A stretch of DNA of 64,000 bases from Streptomyces luteolifulvus. GTDB taxonomy: Bacteria; Actinomycetota; Actinomycetes; Streptomycetales; Streptomycetaceae. The translations under genes were made by a program, and so were the position numbers. Position 1 is the first letter of the stretch, and every line of letters begins with the position of its first letter. This document shows positions 32,570 to 41,920 of this stretch, piece after piece. The stretch is taken from the NCBI RefSeq assembly GCF_008806595.1, contig NZ_VZRB01000014.1, forward strand, positions 1 to 64,000, given 5' to 3'. Under the pieces are notes generated by a model that worked only from the letters and a program-made list of their open reading frames with translations, did no database searches and was not told where the DNA came from.

Positions 32570-35212
32570 TCACAGCCAGCGGACCCTCCGCGCCACCCGG
32601 GTCACGACCGCCGCATAGCCCACGCCGACCAGGAGCGAGGCGAACAGCGCGGTCAGCGGGAAGCCCTTCTGCAGGTAGGGATAGACCTGGTAGTGCGTCA
32701 GGTAGATGTAGAGCGAACCGCTCGCCAGGACGCCCGCGAGCGCGCTGAGCGGTCCGAGACTGGGCAGGGTCGGCACCCAGATCAGCAGCGTCAGGCCGAC
32801 GATCACGATGCCCGTCCGCAGGGGCTGGTCCTGGAACAGGCCGGGCATGGTCACCACGAGGACCGCCGTCAGCAGCGCCCGCTGCCGCGCGGTGACCGCC
32901 CGTGCGGCCGCCCACCCGAGGGCGAACAGCCAGAAGACCACCGCGGGGTTCAGCTGGGGGCGGAGCGTGACCAGGTCCAGCAGGTCGTAGCGGCCGATCA
33001 GGCCGATGCCCACCAGGGCCAGGGGCACGCCGAACGCATGGCGCCGCTCCAGCCGGTCCAGCAGCGGTACGGCCATGAGCGCGGCGAGGACGATCAGGAA
33101 GTAGACGAGGGCCTCCACGAACCAGTAGGCCCATTCGAAGCGGTCGGTTCCCTGGTCGAGCAGGCTGTTGAGCAGCACCGCGTTGGCCGGGTCGATGGCG
33201 TCGGTCAGGAGCACCGCCCCGGTGATCCACAGCATGCTCGGTACCGCGATGCGGGCGATGCTGCGCCACAGTCGCCGTACCCGCTCGCGGCGTCCTGCGT
33301 CGGTCAGCTGGAAGCGGGCGAAGTTGTAGCCCGCGACCCCGATGAGGATGTGGGCGAAGCCCTTGATGTCGAAGACCTGGACGTGCGAGCCGACGATGAG
33401 GACGATCCCGACGGCGCGCAGGACGATGCTAGTCTCCAGGGTGCGGCGGGTCGTCCAGAACTCCGCGGTCGTCCAGGAACGCAGCGTCCTGCCAAGTGCT
33501 GAGGCCGCCGGCTTCGGCTGCGGTCGCGCTCCGTCCGCTCGGGCCGGCTTCTCCGCTCCGGGCGCCGCCAGGGTCCGCAGTTCACGGATCGTCCTGGTGT
33601 GCCAGTCGGTGGGCAGGTGACCCAGCGCCTCCTCCAGGCGCAGGGACATCTCGACGTAGCACAGCGAGTCGCCGCCCAGGCTGACGAAGCTGCTGTCCTC
33701 GGCGGCGTCCGCGTCGAGGATCTCCGCGTAGAGGTGCAGGAGGTCCACGCCGGGGTCGGGCGGCTCCTCCTGCGCGGGGCGCGTGAGCTGCCGTACGGCC
33801 TGGTAGTCGGGCTTGCCCGTGGTCAGGCGGGGGAGTTGGTCCAGGACCCGGACCCGTATGGCACGGGACGGGAGCCCGCACTCCTGCGCGATCAGCCGCC
33901 GGATCCGTGCCTCCTCGCCGGCATCGGCGAGCGCGGCCACCGCCAGCACCTCTTCGTCCCCCGCGCAGTAGGCGGTGACGCCGTGCTCCTCCAGCAGTGC
34001 CTCCACGCGCTGCGGGTCGATCCGCAGCCCGAGGATCTTCGCGAAGCGGCTGCGGCGGCCCACGATCTCGTACAGCCCGTCAGGTGTCCGGCGGGCGAGG
34101 TCCCCGGTGTGCAGTTCGGTCACGGTCCGGCCGAGGCGGAGGTCGTCGGTGCTCTCGGCGTATCCGAGCATCACGTTCGGCCCCGAGTAGACGAGTTCTC
34201 CGACGTCCGGGCCGTGGCCGTCGGCCGGTTGCAGCCGGAAGGAGCCTCCGGGTATCGGCACACCGACGGCCTCGGGGCGCTCGGCGGCGAGGTGCGGCGG
34301 GAGGTAGGCCATCCGGGCCGTGGCCTCGGTCTGCCCGTACATCACGAACAGCTGCCACCCGGAGCGGCGCCCCGACTCGGCGTACCGGGCGACGCGTTCG
34401 GGTGCCAGCCTGCCCCCGGCCTGGGTGACGCGGCGCAGATGCGGCAGCTGCATCGACTCGAAGCCGACGCGGTCGAGCAGGTCGAAGGTGTACGGCACTC
34501 CGGCCAGCGAGGTGCCGCGTGCTGCGCGGAACTCCTCCCAGAAGCCCGCGTCGGACACCGACCGTTCGGTGAGGATCAGCGCGGCGCCGCGCAGCAGAGT
34601 GCTGTGGATGACCGACAGGCCGTAGCAGTAGTGCATGGGCAGTGTGGTGGCCGCCCGGTCGGTGTCGTCGATGCCGAGGTACGCGGCGATGGACTCCGCG
34701 TTGGCCTGGAGGTTGCGGTGGGAGAGCCGCACCAGCTTGGGCGAGCCGGTCGAGCCGGAGGTGCTCAGAAGCAGGGCGAGGTCGGGGTGGAGGGTGTGGG
34801 CGCTCTCGGGGTGCCGTTCGTCGAGGTTCCACGTCCCGGCGGCGTCCGGGCGGGCCACGACGTCGGGGGCGTACGCCTCGGTCAGTGCGCGGATCGTGCT
34901 CTCGTTGTCGCCGGGGACGAGCAGGACGGGGTGGCCGGCGGACAGGGCGGCCAGGTGCGTGACGAGGGCGTCGGTCCGGTTGGCTCCGGCGAGCAGCACG
35001 AGCCGCCGTACGGGCCCGAGGCGCTCGGCGGTGGCAGCGACGCGCTCGGCCAGTTCGCGGTACGACAACTGCTCGTCCGGGGTGATGAGCGCGACGCGGT
35101 CGCCGTACAGGGCGAGGTCGCGAGCGAACGGCACGCTGTGGGGCCGGGGGAGCGGTTCCGGGGTCGAGATCGGGCCGGCGGGTGCCGGGAGTGGCCCGGA
35201 GAGGTGGATCAC
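32570..35212 (-). CDS. Adenylation-carrier protein-membrane acyltransferase fusion
   Basis: An 880-residue single chain. The adenylate-forming domain (about 1-480) has LLLSTSGSTGSPK, MYGQTEAT, TGDL, GRRSRFAKILGLRI and Lys in TTGKPDYQ. The carrier domain (about 485-560) has LGGDSL, with Ser516 as phosphopantetheine site. The C-terminal acyltransferase_3-type membrane domain (about 600-880) has about ten TM helices and His in VLIVGSHVQVF. It should activate an acyl or amino acid, load it on the carrier and pass it to an acceptor at the membrane, like a one-protein Dlt pathway. GTG 35212 follows AAAGGG. An iron box lies 55 bases upstream. Confidence 0.85.
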   Translation of the reverse strand: MIHLSGPLPAPAGPISTPEPLPRPHSVPFARDLALYGDRVALITPDEQLSYRELAERVAATAERLGPVRRLVLLAGANRTDALVTHLAALSAGHPVLLVPGDNESTIRALTEAYAPDVVARPDAAGTWNLDERHPESAHTLHPDLALLLSTSGSTGSPKLVRLSHRNLQANAESIAAYLGIDDTDRAATTLPMHYCYGLSVIHSTLLRGAALILTERSVSDAGFWEEFRAARGTSLAGVPYTFDLLDRVGFESMQLPHLRRVTQAGGRLAPERVARYAESGRRSGWQLFVMYGQTEATARMAYLPPHLAAERPEAVGVPIPGGSFRLQPADGHGPDVGELVYSGPNVMLGYAESTDDLRLGRTVTELHTGDLARRTPDGLYEIVGRRSRFAKILGLRIDPQRVEALLEEHGVTAYCAGDEEVLAVAALADAGEEARIRRLIAQECGLPSRAIRVRVLDQLPRLTTGKPDYQAVRQLTRPAQEEPPDPGVDLLHLYAEILDADAAEDSSFVSLGGDSLCYVEMSLRLEEALGHLPTDWHTRTIRELRTLAAPGAEKPARADGARPQPKPAASALGRTLRSWTTAEFWTTRRTLETSIVLRAVGIVLIVGSHVQVFDIKGFAHILIGVAGYNFARFQLTDAGRRERVRRLWRSIARIAVPSMLWITGAVLLTDAIDPANAVLLNSLLDQGTDRFEWAYWFVEALVYFLIVLAALMAVPLLDRLERRHAFGVPLALVGIGLIGRYDLLDLVTLRPQLNPAVVFWLFALGWAAARAVTARQRALLTAVLVVTMPGLFQDQPLRTGIVIVGLTLLIWVPTLPSLGPLSALAGVLASGSLYIYLTHYQVYPYLQKGFPLTALFASLLVGVGYAAVVTRVARRVRWL

Positions 35213-35266
35213 GGGGGCGCGCCCTTTCCGCGGCAATGTCCGCCGCTAGCCCAGAGCCCTTGACGA

Positions 35267-35285
35267 TTAGGTAAGCTTTACCTTA
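35267..35285. promoter_or_regulatory. Iron box (DmdR/IdeR-type operator) in divergent promoter region
   Basis: TTAGGTAAGCTTTACCTTA closely follows the 19-bp actinobacterial iron-box pattern (TTAGGTTAGGCTAACCTAA) and has perfect inner arms AGGTAA/TTACCT. It lies between the fusion gene (start 35212) and the ferric ABC operon (start 35391), so Fe-dependent repression of both is predicted. A TTGACG just upstream (35260-35265) could be the -35 for the plus strand. Confidence 0.82.
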
Positions 35286-35390
35286 TTCATAGCATGGTCA
35301 TAAACAAGCCACAGCTGGTCCCCAGGACGTAGCTCGCATCTCCGCCGAGATCGGCGGGCGAAAGCGAGCCACGCAGGAAGGCACATCACC

Positions 35391-36431
35391 ATGCGACGCC
35401 CCTCGGCTCGCCGGATCACCGCGCTGCTCGCGGCCGGTCTGCTGCTCCCCGCCCTCGCCGCGTGCGGCTCCGACGACAAGGACACCGGGGGCGGCGACAC
35501 CACCCTCGTCATCTACTCCGGGCGCAACGAGAAGCTCGTCAAGCCGATTCTGGACAAGCTGGAGAAGGCGGTCGGCACCAAGGTCGAGGTGCGCTACGGC
35601 GACAGCGCGGAGCTCGCGGCCCAGATCCTGGAGGAGGGCGACCGCACCAAGGCCGGGCTGTTCTTCTCCCAGGACGCCGGCGCGCTGGGCGCCCTGTCCA
35701 AGGAGGGGATGCTCCAGAAGCTCCCGCAGGCCACCCTCGACGAGGTCGACGACGCCTACCGCGGCTCCGAGGGCGACTGGGTCGGCCTGTCCGGGCGCGT
35801 CCGCGTCATCGCCTACAACCCGGACAAGGTTCCCGAGGACAAGGTCCCGGACTCTGTCCTCGACGTCGTCAAGCCGGAGTGGAAGGGCAAGGTCGGCTTC
35901 GCGCCCACCAACGCCTCCTTCCAGGCCTTCGTCACCGGTATGCGCGTCCTCAAGGGCGACGACGCCACCCGCAAGTGGCTCGAGGACCTCAAGGCGAACG
36001 GCGCCAAGACCTACGCCAACAACCTCGCCACCCTCGACGCCGTCGAGGCCGGTGAGGTCTCCCTCGGCCTGGTCAACCACTACTACTGGTACGAGCGCGT
36101 CGCCGAGAAGGGCGAGGACAAGGTCAACGCCAAGCTGCACTTCCTGCCCGGCAAGGACCCCGGTGCGCTGATCAACGTCGCGGGCGCCGGCATCCTCAAG
36201 GACAGCGGACAGAGCGAGCCCGCCCAGAAGGCCGTGGACTACCTCCTGTCGAAGGAGGCCCAGACCTACTTCGCCGACACGACGAAGGAGTACCCGCTGG
36301 CCGCGGGCGTCACCAGCACCGTGGAAGACCTGCCGCCGTTCGAGTCGCTCCAGTCCCCGGACATCGACCTCGGCAAGCTGGAGTCCCTCCAGCAGACGCT
36401 GGCCATGCTCCAGGACGTCGGTCTGGTCTGA
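35391..36431 (+). CDS. Ferric-iron ABC transporter substrate-binding lipoprotein
   Basis: A 346-residue protein. Lipoprotein signal with lipobox LPALAAC, lipidated Cys25. FbpA/Sfu-type binding protein: VIYSGRNEKLVKP, GDSAELAAQILEEG, then VNHYYWYERV, whose paired Tyr residues correspond to the iron-ligand tyrosines of ferric-binding proteins. It sits outside the membrane and delivers Fe(III) to the permease encoded 6 bases downstream. The iron box upstream supports iron rather than another ligand. Confidence 0.9.
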   Translation: MRRPSARRITALLAAGLLLPALAACGSDDKDTGGGDTTLVIYSGRNEKLVKPILDKLEKAVGTKVEVRYGDSAELAAQILEEGDRTKAGLFFSQDAGALGALSKEGMLQKLPQATLDEVDDAYRGSEGDWVGLSGRVRVIAYNPDKVPEDKVPDSVLDVVKPEWKGKVGFAPTNASFQAFVTGMRVLKGDDATRKWLEDLKANGAKTYANNLATLDAVEAGEVSLGLVNHYYWYERVAEKGEDKVNAKLHFLPGKDPGALINVAGAGILKDSGQSEPAQKAVDYLLSKEAQTYFADTTKEYPLAAGVTSTVEDLPPFESLQSPDIDLGKLESLQQTLAMLQDVGLV

Positions 36432-36437
36432 TCCGCC

Positions 36438-38072
36438 GTGCCCACATCGTCCACCTCACGCCCGGCCGGAGCACCCGCCCCGGCCGGGCTCGAGCCTGCA
36501 CACCGCCCGGCCCGCTCACTGCGCATACCGGGCAAGCGCCGCCCGACGGGAAGCGCCCCTGCGGCCGGCCGCAGACCGCCGCTCATCCTGCTCGTCCCCG
36601 CCTGTGTGGCCGCCCTGTTCGCCCTGCTGCCGCTCGGCTACCTCGCCGTCCGCGCCCTGGAACGCGGCCCGGCCTACGCCTGGGACGTCGTCGCCGACCA
36701 GCGCACCCTCGACCTCCTCGGCCGCAGCCTCGGCCTGACCGCCGTCGTCGTGGCCGCCTGCCTGGTGCTGGGGGTCTCGATGGCCTGGCTGACCGTGCGC
36801 ACCGCACTGCCCGGAGCCCGCGCCTGGTCGGTGCTGGCCACGCTGCCGCTGGCCGTGCCCAGCTACGTCGCCGCGTTCGCGTGGCTGTCGTACGAGCCGG
36901 ACCTCGCCGGGTTCGGCGGCGCCGCACTCGCCCTGACCCTGGTCAGCTTCCCCTACGTCCATCTGCCGGTCGCCGCCGCGCTGCGCGGCATCGACCCGGC
37001 CCAGGAGGAGGCGGCGCGCTCCCTCGGCCACGGGCCCTTGCGCACCTTCCTCCGCGTGACGCTGCCGCAGTTGCGACCGGCTGCCGCGGGCGGGGCACTG
37101 CTCGTCGCGCTGTACGTGCTCTCCGACTTCGGCGCGGTGTCCCTCATGCGGTACGACACCTTCACCCGGGCCATCCACACCTCGTACCGCGCCTCCTTCG
37201 ACCGCACCCCGGCCGCTGCCCTCAGCGTGGTGCTGGTCGTGATGACGATCGCGCTGGTGGCCGCGGAGGCCCGCACACGCGGACGCGCCGGGCACGCCAG
37301 GACCGGAGCGGGCACCGCCCGCCCGCCGGTCCCGCTCGCCCTCGGCCGCTGGCGGCCGCTCGCCCTGCTGTGGTGCGGGGCCGTGGTCGCCGTCTCCGTC
37401 GCCTTCCCGCTGGGCACCCTCGCCTACTGGCTGACCGCCGGCAGCTCCGCCACCTGGGATCTGGGCGGGCTCGCGGAGACCGCCTGGGCCACCCTCGGGG
37501 TCGCGGCGGCGGGCGCCGGCCTCACCACGCTCCTCGCCCTGCCGGTCGGAGTGATCGCCGCCCGGCACAAGGGGCGCGGCGCACGCCTGCTGGAGCAGGC
37601 GGCGTACGCCGGGCACGCGCTGCCCGGCATCACGGTCGCGCTCGCGCTGGTCTTCTTCGCCGTGCGCTACGCCTACCCGCTCTACCAGCAACTCCCGCTG
37701 CTGGTCTGCGCGTACGCCGTGCTGTTCCTGCCGGTCGCGGTGGCCGCCACCCGCGCGGCCGTGCTCCAGGCGCCGCCCGTCCTGGACGACGTGGCCCGGT
37801 CGCTGGGGCGGCGGCCGTGGCAGGTGCTGCGTGAGGTCACCGTGCCGCTGGCCGCGCCCGGGGTGGCCGCCGGGGCGGCGCTCACCTTCGTGGTCTGCAT
37901 GAAGGAACTCCCCGCGACCCTGCTGTTGCGCCCCACCGGCATGGACACCCTCGCCACCCGGCTGTGGACCGAGACCGGCGCCGGATCCTTCGCGGCCGCC
38001 GCCCCCTACGCCGCCGCGCTGATCCTGCTGGCCGCCGTCCCCTCGTACCTCCTAGGCAGGCACCGGACATGA
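36438..38072 (+). CDS. Ferric-iron ABC transporter permease (fused two-half FbpB type)
   Basis: A 544-residue protein with about 12 TM helices in two repeated halves. Each half has an EAA-type loop: EEAARSLGHGPLRTFLRVTLPQLRP and DDVARSLGRRPWQVLREVTVPLAAP. This arrangement is characteristic of FbpB/SfuB ferric permeases. The N-terminal 45 residues are Pro/Ala/Arg-rich cytoplasmic sequence. GTG 36438 lies 6 bases from the upstream stop, and the 3' end overlaps the ATPase gene by ATGA. Confidence 0.9.
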   Translation: MPTSSTSRPAGAPAPAGLEPAHRPARSLRIPGKRRPTGSAPAAGRRPPLILLVPACVAALFALLPLGYLAVRALERGPAYAWDVVADQRTLDLLGRSLGLTAVVVAACLVLGVSMAWLTVRTALPGARAWSVLATLPLAVPSYVAAFAWLSYEPDLAGFGGAALALTLVSFPYVHLPVAAALRGIDPAQEEAARSLGHGPLRTFLRVTLPQLRPAAAGGALLVALYVLSDFGAVSLMRYDTFTRAIHTSYRASFDRTPAAALSVVLVVMTIALVAAEARTRGRAGHARTGAGTARPPVPLALGRWRPLALLWCGAVVAVSVAFPLGTLAYWLTAGSSATWDLGGLAETAWATLGVAAAGAGLTTLLALPVGVIAARHKGRGARLLEQAAYAGHALPGITVALALVFFAVRYAYPLYQQLPLLVCAYAVLFLPVAVAATRAAVLQAPPVLDDVARSLGRRPWQVLREVTVPLAAPGVAAGAALTFVVCMKELPATLLLRPTGMDTLATRLWTETGAGSFAAAAPYAAALILLAAVPSYLLGRHRT

Positions 38073-39112
38073 ACGAACTGCACGTCGAAGGGCTCACCAA
38101 GTCCTACGGAGCTTCAGAGCCGGTTCTGCGCGGGCTCGAACTCGCCGTTCCGGCGGGCGCGCTGGCCGCGGTCCTCGGTCCCTCCGGCTGCGGCAAGACG
38201 ACCATGCTGCGCATCGTCGCCGGGTTCCTGCACGCCGACGCGGGCACCGTCCGGCTCGGCGACCGGCTCCTCAGCGGGCCCGGTGTGCATCTTCCGCCGG
38301 AGCGTCGCCGTATCGGCATCGTGCCGCAGGAAGGCGCCCTCTTCCCGCACTTGAGCGTGGCCCGCAACGTCGCCTTCGGACTGACCGGCGCCGACCGGGC
38401 GGAACGGCGGCGCGTGACGGAGGAGATGCTGGAGCTGGTCGGCCTCGCCGGATACGGCGACCGGATGCCGCACGAGCTGTCCGGGGGCCAGCAGCAGCGC
38501 ATCGCCCTGGCCCGTGCGCTTGCGCCCCGGCCTCAACTCGTGCTGCTCGACGAGCCGTTCAATGCGCTCGACAGCGCCCTGCGGGCAGGGCTGCGGGCGG
38601 ACGTCCGGGCCGCCCTGCACGCGACCGGGGCCACGGCCGTCCTTGTCACCCACGACCAGCAGGAGGCCCTGTCCACCGCCGACCTCGTCGCTGTCGTACG
38701 GGACGGCCGGGTCGCCCAGTGCGACACCCCGCAGCACCTCTACGGCCGCCCGGCGGACCCCTGGGTCGCCGGCTTCGTCGGCGACGCCGTGCTGCTGCCC
38801 GGCACCGTCGAAGGCAAGGGCACGGCGCTCACCGCCCTGGGCGCCGTCCCCCTCGCCACGCCGCCCAACGGCACCCGCACCGGCACGGTCCTGCTCCGCC
38901 CCGAACAACTCCGCCTGACCGCCACGGACTCCGAGGGCGCGGCCAGGGGCACGGTGACGGACATCTGCTACTACGGCCACGACGCGATGGTGACCGTGAC
39001 CGTCGACGGCCACGACACCCCGGTCGGCATCAGGGTCGCCGGCCCCCTGTCGGTCCGCCCGGGGCAGGAGACGGGCATCCGCGTCGTGGGAGAGGCGGGC
39101 CTGCACCCGTAG
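38069..39112 (+). CDS. Ferric-iron ABC transporter ATPase (FbpC-like)
   Basis: A 347-residue protein: Walker A GPSGCGKTT, Q-loop VPQEGALFPHLSV, signature ELSGGQQQRIALARAL, Walker B LVLLDEP, switch His in VTHDQQEA, then a C-terminal TOBE-like regulatory domain (about 245-347). It is the third gene of the iron operon, with its start overlapping the permease stop. A hairpin follows the stop by 16 bases. Confidence 0.92.
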   Translation: MNELHVEGLTKSYGASEPVLRGLELAVPAGALAAVLGPSGCGKTTMLRIVAGFLHADAGTVRLGDRLLSGPGVHLPPERRRIGIVPQEGALFPHLSVARNVAFGLTGADRAERRRVTEEMLELVGLAGYGDRMPHELSGGQQQRIALARALAPRPQLVLLDEPFNALDSALRAGLRADVRAALHATGATAVLVTHDQQEALSTADLVAVVRDGRVAQCDTPQHLYGRPADPWVAGFVGDAVLLPGTVEGKGTALTALGAVPLATPPNGTRTGTVLLRPEQLRLTATDSEGAARGTVTDICYYGHDAMVTVTVDGHDTPVGIRVAGPLSVRPGQETGIRVVGEAGLHP

Positions 39113-39128
39113 CGAGAGTTCCTCGGGT

Positions 39129-39148
39129 CCTGCGCCCTCAGGCGCAGG
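39129..39148. terminator. Hairpin terminator of the iron operon
   Basis: CCTGCGCC-ctca-GGCGCAGG forms a perfect 8-bp stem 16 bases past the ATPase stop. It is also downstream of the convergent MFS gene ending at 39212. Confidence 0.7.
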
Positions 39149-39211
39149 GAGATCAGCCACCAGGCCGCGGTGTCCGTGTCGATGCGGACCAGCCGGACGT
39201 GAAGGCGGCGT

Positions 39212-40480
39212 TCACGCCCGGGTGTGTGTCTCGTACATGCGGGCCGCGACGAGCAGGCCGGAAGCGGCGGTGAGGGCGGCGACGGCCCAGATGGCCGTGG
39301 TCGGGCCGTAGGCGTCGGCGAGGGCTCCGGCGAGCAGGGCGCCGACGGCGAAGCCGCCGTCGCGCCACAGGCGGTAGACGCCGACCGAGCGGGCGCGCCA
39401 GGCGGGGTGGGCGACATCGCCGACGGCGGCCAGCAGGGTGGGGTAGACGAGAGCGGTGCCCGCGCCCAGCAGGATCTGGGCGCCGGCCCAGACGGGGAAG
39501 GTGGTGCCGACGGCGACGAGGGCGAGGGCGAGGGCCTGGAGGAGCATTCCGGCGGTGATCAGGTGTTTGCGGCCGATCCGGTCGGACCACCAGCCGGTGA
39601 ACAACTGCCCGAAGCCCCACACCGCGGGGTAGAGGGCGGCCAGCACGCCGATCCGGGCGACGGACAGGCCGTGCGCGGCGAACAGCAGCGGGAAGATGCC
39701 CCAGGCGAGGGCGTCGTTGAGGTTGTTGACCAGGCCGGCCTGGCTGGCGGAGGACAGGGCCTTGTCGCGGAAGCTGGTGATCCAAGCGACCTGGCGCGTG
39801 GTCAGTTCGCCATGGTGATCAGGGTCCTTGAGGGCCGGGTGCAGTGCGGCCTCGGCGCGGGCGTACTCCCGGGTCTCGTGGACCGCGACGGCGGACAGCC
39901 CCAGGGCCAGGGCGGCGTAGGCGGCGCCGAGGAGGAAGGGGGCGGGGCGCAGCCCCCAGTGCGCGGCCATGGCGCCGGTGGCCATGGCGGTGGCCGCGAG
40001 GGCCACGTAGCCGGAGGCCTCGTTGAGTCCCATGGCGAGCCCGCGGCGTTCGGGCCCGACCAGGTCGATCTTCATGATGACGGTGGTGGACCACGTCAGG
40101 CCCTGGTTGGCGCCGAGCAGGACGTTGGCGAGGACGATCCAGCCCCAGGAAGGTCCCCAGATCAGCAGCGCCGGCACAGGCAGCGCGACCAGCCAGCCGG
40201 CGACCAGCACGGGCTTGCGGCCGTACCGGTCGGAGAGGGTGCCGGCGAAGAAGTTCGTGATCGCCTTGGTGGCGCCGAAGGCCACGATGTAGGTCAGCGC
40301 GGCGGTGTAGGCGGACAGGTGGAATGCATCACGCGCGAGCAGCGGCAGGACGGTGCGCTCCTGACCGAGCATGCCGCCGACCAGCGCGTTGACCGCGACC
40401 AGGAGGGAGAACTGGGCGAGGTTGGCGCGCAGTCCGAGCTGTATGCCGCGGTGGGGGGCGGTGGTGCTGCCGGCGGTCAC
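39212..40480 (-). CDS. MFS transporter of the sulfur locus
   Basis: A 422-residue protein with 12 TM helices and the MFS loop motif twice (GTLSDRYGRKPVLVAG and GWWSDRIGRKHLITAG). Start GTG 40480 overlaps the stop of the MBL-rhodanese gene (GTGA), so translation is coupled. The locus context suggests transport of a sulfur compound such as thiosulfate, sulfite or an organosulfur molecule. This is inferred from position only; drug-efflux families look similar. Confidence 0.85.
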   Translation of the reverse strand: MTAGSTTAPHRGIQLGLRANLAQFSLLVAVNALVGGMLGQERTVLPLLARDAFHLSAYTAALTYIVAFGATKAITNFFAGTLSDRYGRKPVLVAGWLVALPVPALLIWGPSWGWIVLANVLLGANQGLTWSTTVIMKIDLVGPERRGLAMGLNEASGYVALAATAMATGAMAAHWGLRPAPFLLGAAYAALALGLSAVAVHETREYARAEAALHPALKDPDHHGELTTRQVAWITSFRDKALSSASQAGLVNNLNDALAWGIFPLLFAAHGLSVARIGVLAALYPAVWGFGQLFTGWWSDRIGRKHLITAGMLLQALALALVAVGTTFPVWAGAQILLGAGTALVYPTLLAAVGDVAHPAWRARSVGVYRLWRDGGFAVGALLAGALADAYGPTTAIWAVAALTAASGLLVAARMYETHTRA

Positions 40481-41835
40481 GCGCCCTCCTCGAGATCGCG
40501 TCCGGTGGCTTTCGCCCAGTCGCCGGGGCCGCCGGCGAGGACGGCGAGGCCGTGGTGCCCGGCGCGCTGGAGGAGGCTCGCCGCGGTCATGGCGCGTTCA
40601 CCGTGTCCGCAGTGCACGACCGCGCCGGCCGGTGCCTCGTCACCGCGCGCGGGCAGCTCGCCGAGTTCGACGGCCACCGCGCCCGGGATGTGCCCCGCGG
40701 CGTGCTCGGAGGTCTGCCGGATGTCGAGGACGGGGCGGTCGCCGATGCGGTCGGCGGTGAGGAGTTCGATGCTCTGCTGCTCGCCGCCCTCCGCGGTCCA
40801 CGTGGCGATCGGGAGGTGGCCCGCGAGACGTTCGTAGCCGATCTTCAACGCCTGCCAGACGAGTTCGGTCAGGTCCTGGCCGGGTGCGGTGACGAAGACG
40901 AGCGGGGTGTCGTCGGGCAGCAGCCAGCCCAGCCAGGTGGCGAACTGGTCGCGCAGCGGGACGGAGACGGCGCCGGGGATGTGGCCGGCGGCGAAGTCCG
41001 CCATCGGGCGGACGTCGACCAGCTGACCGCCGTGGCCCAGCAGGCTCCGTACCTCTGCCGTGCCGAGCGCCGGGAGGCCGGGTGCGGCATCGAGGACGGC
41101 GGGGCCGCGCCGGTTGGCCTCGGCGAGGCGGTGGAAATAGGCGGGACAGCTGCCGAGGCCGCCCATCAGCCGCCGTACGAAGGTGTCCTCGTCGGGCGCG
41201 GCCAGCAGGAGGTTGGTCCGCTTCTGGGCGCCGACGGTGGTGGTGCGTTCGGCGCCGGGCGGGGCCGAACAGAACGAGCCCGCGCCGTGGGTGGGCCAGA
41301 CGGCCACCTGGTCGGGCAGCTCGGCCAGGCGTCGCAGCGAGTGGAACTGGGCGCGGGCGAGCTCCTCGGTGCGAGCGGCGCCGAGCAGATCGGTGCGGGC
41401 GGCCGAGCCGACGATCAGCGAGCCGCCGGTGAACACACCCAGTTCGCGGGAGCCGTCCAGCAGCAGGAAGGACAGGTGCTCGTCGGTGTGGCCGGGGGTG
41501 GCCAGGGCCCGCAGTGTCAGCCCGCCCAGGTCCATCTCGTCGCCGTCGGCGAGGCCGCGATGGGGGAAGGCGCGCTGTCCCGCGGCGGAGGCGAGGACGG
41601 TCGCGTCGTCGTCATGGGCGAGCTGGAGGGCGCCGGAGAGGAAGTCGGCGTGCAGGTGGGTGTCGGCCGCGTACGCGACCCGCAGTCCGCGCTGCTCGGC
41701 GGCCCGGCGCAGGGCACGCAGATCCCGGCTCGCGTCCATGGCCAGGGCGCGGCCGTCGCCGAGGTCGACGAGGTAGGCGCTGTTGCCCAGCCCGGCGTCG
41801 GCGAGCGGGATCAGGTGATCGTCGGCGAAGCCCAT
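40477..41835 (-). CDS. MBL-fold persulfide-dioxygenase-like protein with two rhodanese domains
   Basis: A 452-residue protein. Metallo-beta-lactamase domain (about 1-245): DTHLHADFLSG, ATPGHTDEHLSF, WPTHGAGSFC. The usual third His of HxHxDH is Phe, as in some ETHE1-like actinobacterial proteins. Rhodanese 1 (about 255-350) lacks an active Cys (VFVTAPGQDL). Rhodanese 2 (about 360-450) has Cys409 in VVHCGHGERA. Such fusions oxidise or transfer persulfide sulfur. Divergent from ArsR-rhodanese, which probably represses it. Confidence 0.85.
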   Translation of the reverse strand: MGFADDHLIPLADAGLGNSAYLVDLGDGRALAMDASRDLRALRRAAEQRGLRVAYAADTHLHADFLSGALQLAHDDDATVLASAAGQRAFPHRGLADGDEMDLGGLTLRALATPGHTDEHLSFLLLDGSRELGVFTGGSLIVGSAARTDLLGAARTEELARAQFHSLRRLAELPDQVAVWPTHGAGSFCSAPPGAERTTTVGAQKRTNLLLAAPDEDTFVRRLMGGLGSCPAYFHRLAEANRRGPAVLDAAPGLPALGTAEVRSLLGHGGQLVDVRPMADFAAGHIPGAVSVPLRDQFATWLGWLLPDDTPLVFVTAPGQDLTELVWQALKIGYERLAGHLPIATWTAEGGEQQSIELLTADRIGDRPVLDIRQTSEHAAGHIPGAVAVELGELPARGDEAPAGAVVHCGHGERAMTAASLLQRAGHHGLAVLAGGPGDWAKATGRDLEEGA

Positions 41836-41890
41836 CGGATCCTCCAGGTCGCATGACAGGGACGGGTCGCTTCAGCGCCCGACCTCATCT

Positions 41891-41910
41891 ACAATATTCC
41901 ATGGATTTAT
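41891..41910. promoter_or_regulatory. Candidate operator of the ArsR-rhodanese regulator
   Basis: An AT-rich block with the palindrome TCCATGGA (41898-41905), flanked by near-symmetric ATAT / TTAT, lies just before the ribosome-binding site of the ArsR gene. It sits in the only spacer shared with the divergent MBL-rhodanese gene. Persulfide-responsive ArsR proteins use AT-rich palindromes; binding here is inferred. Confidence 0.4.
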
Positions 41911-41920
41911 GGAGGATGCC

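Noticed and set aside
32570..35212. Start of an NRPS biosynthetic cluster
   Set aside because: There is an adenylation and a carrier domain but no condensation or thioesterase domain, no second module and no tailoring genes beside it. A stand-alone activation-transfer enzyme fits better.
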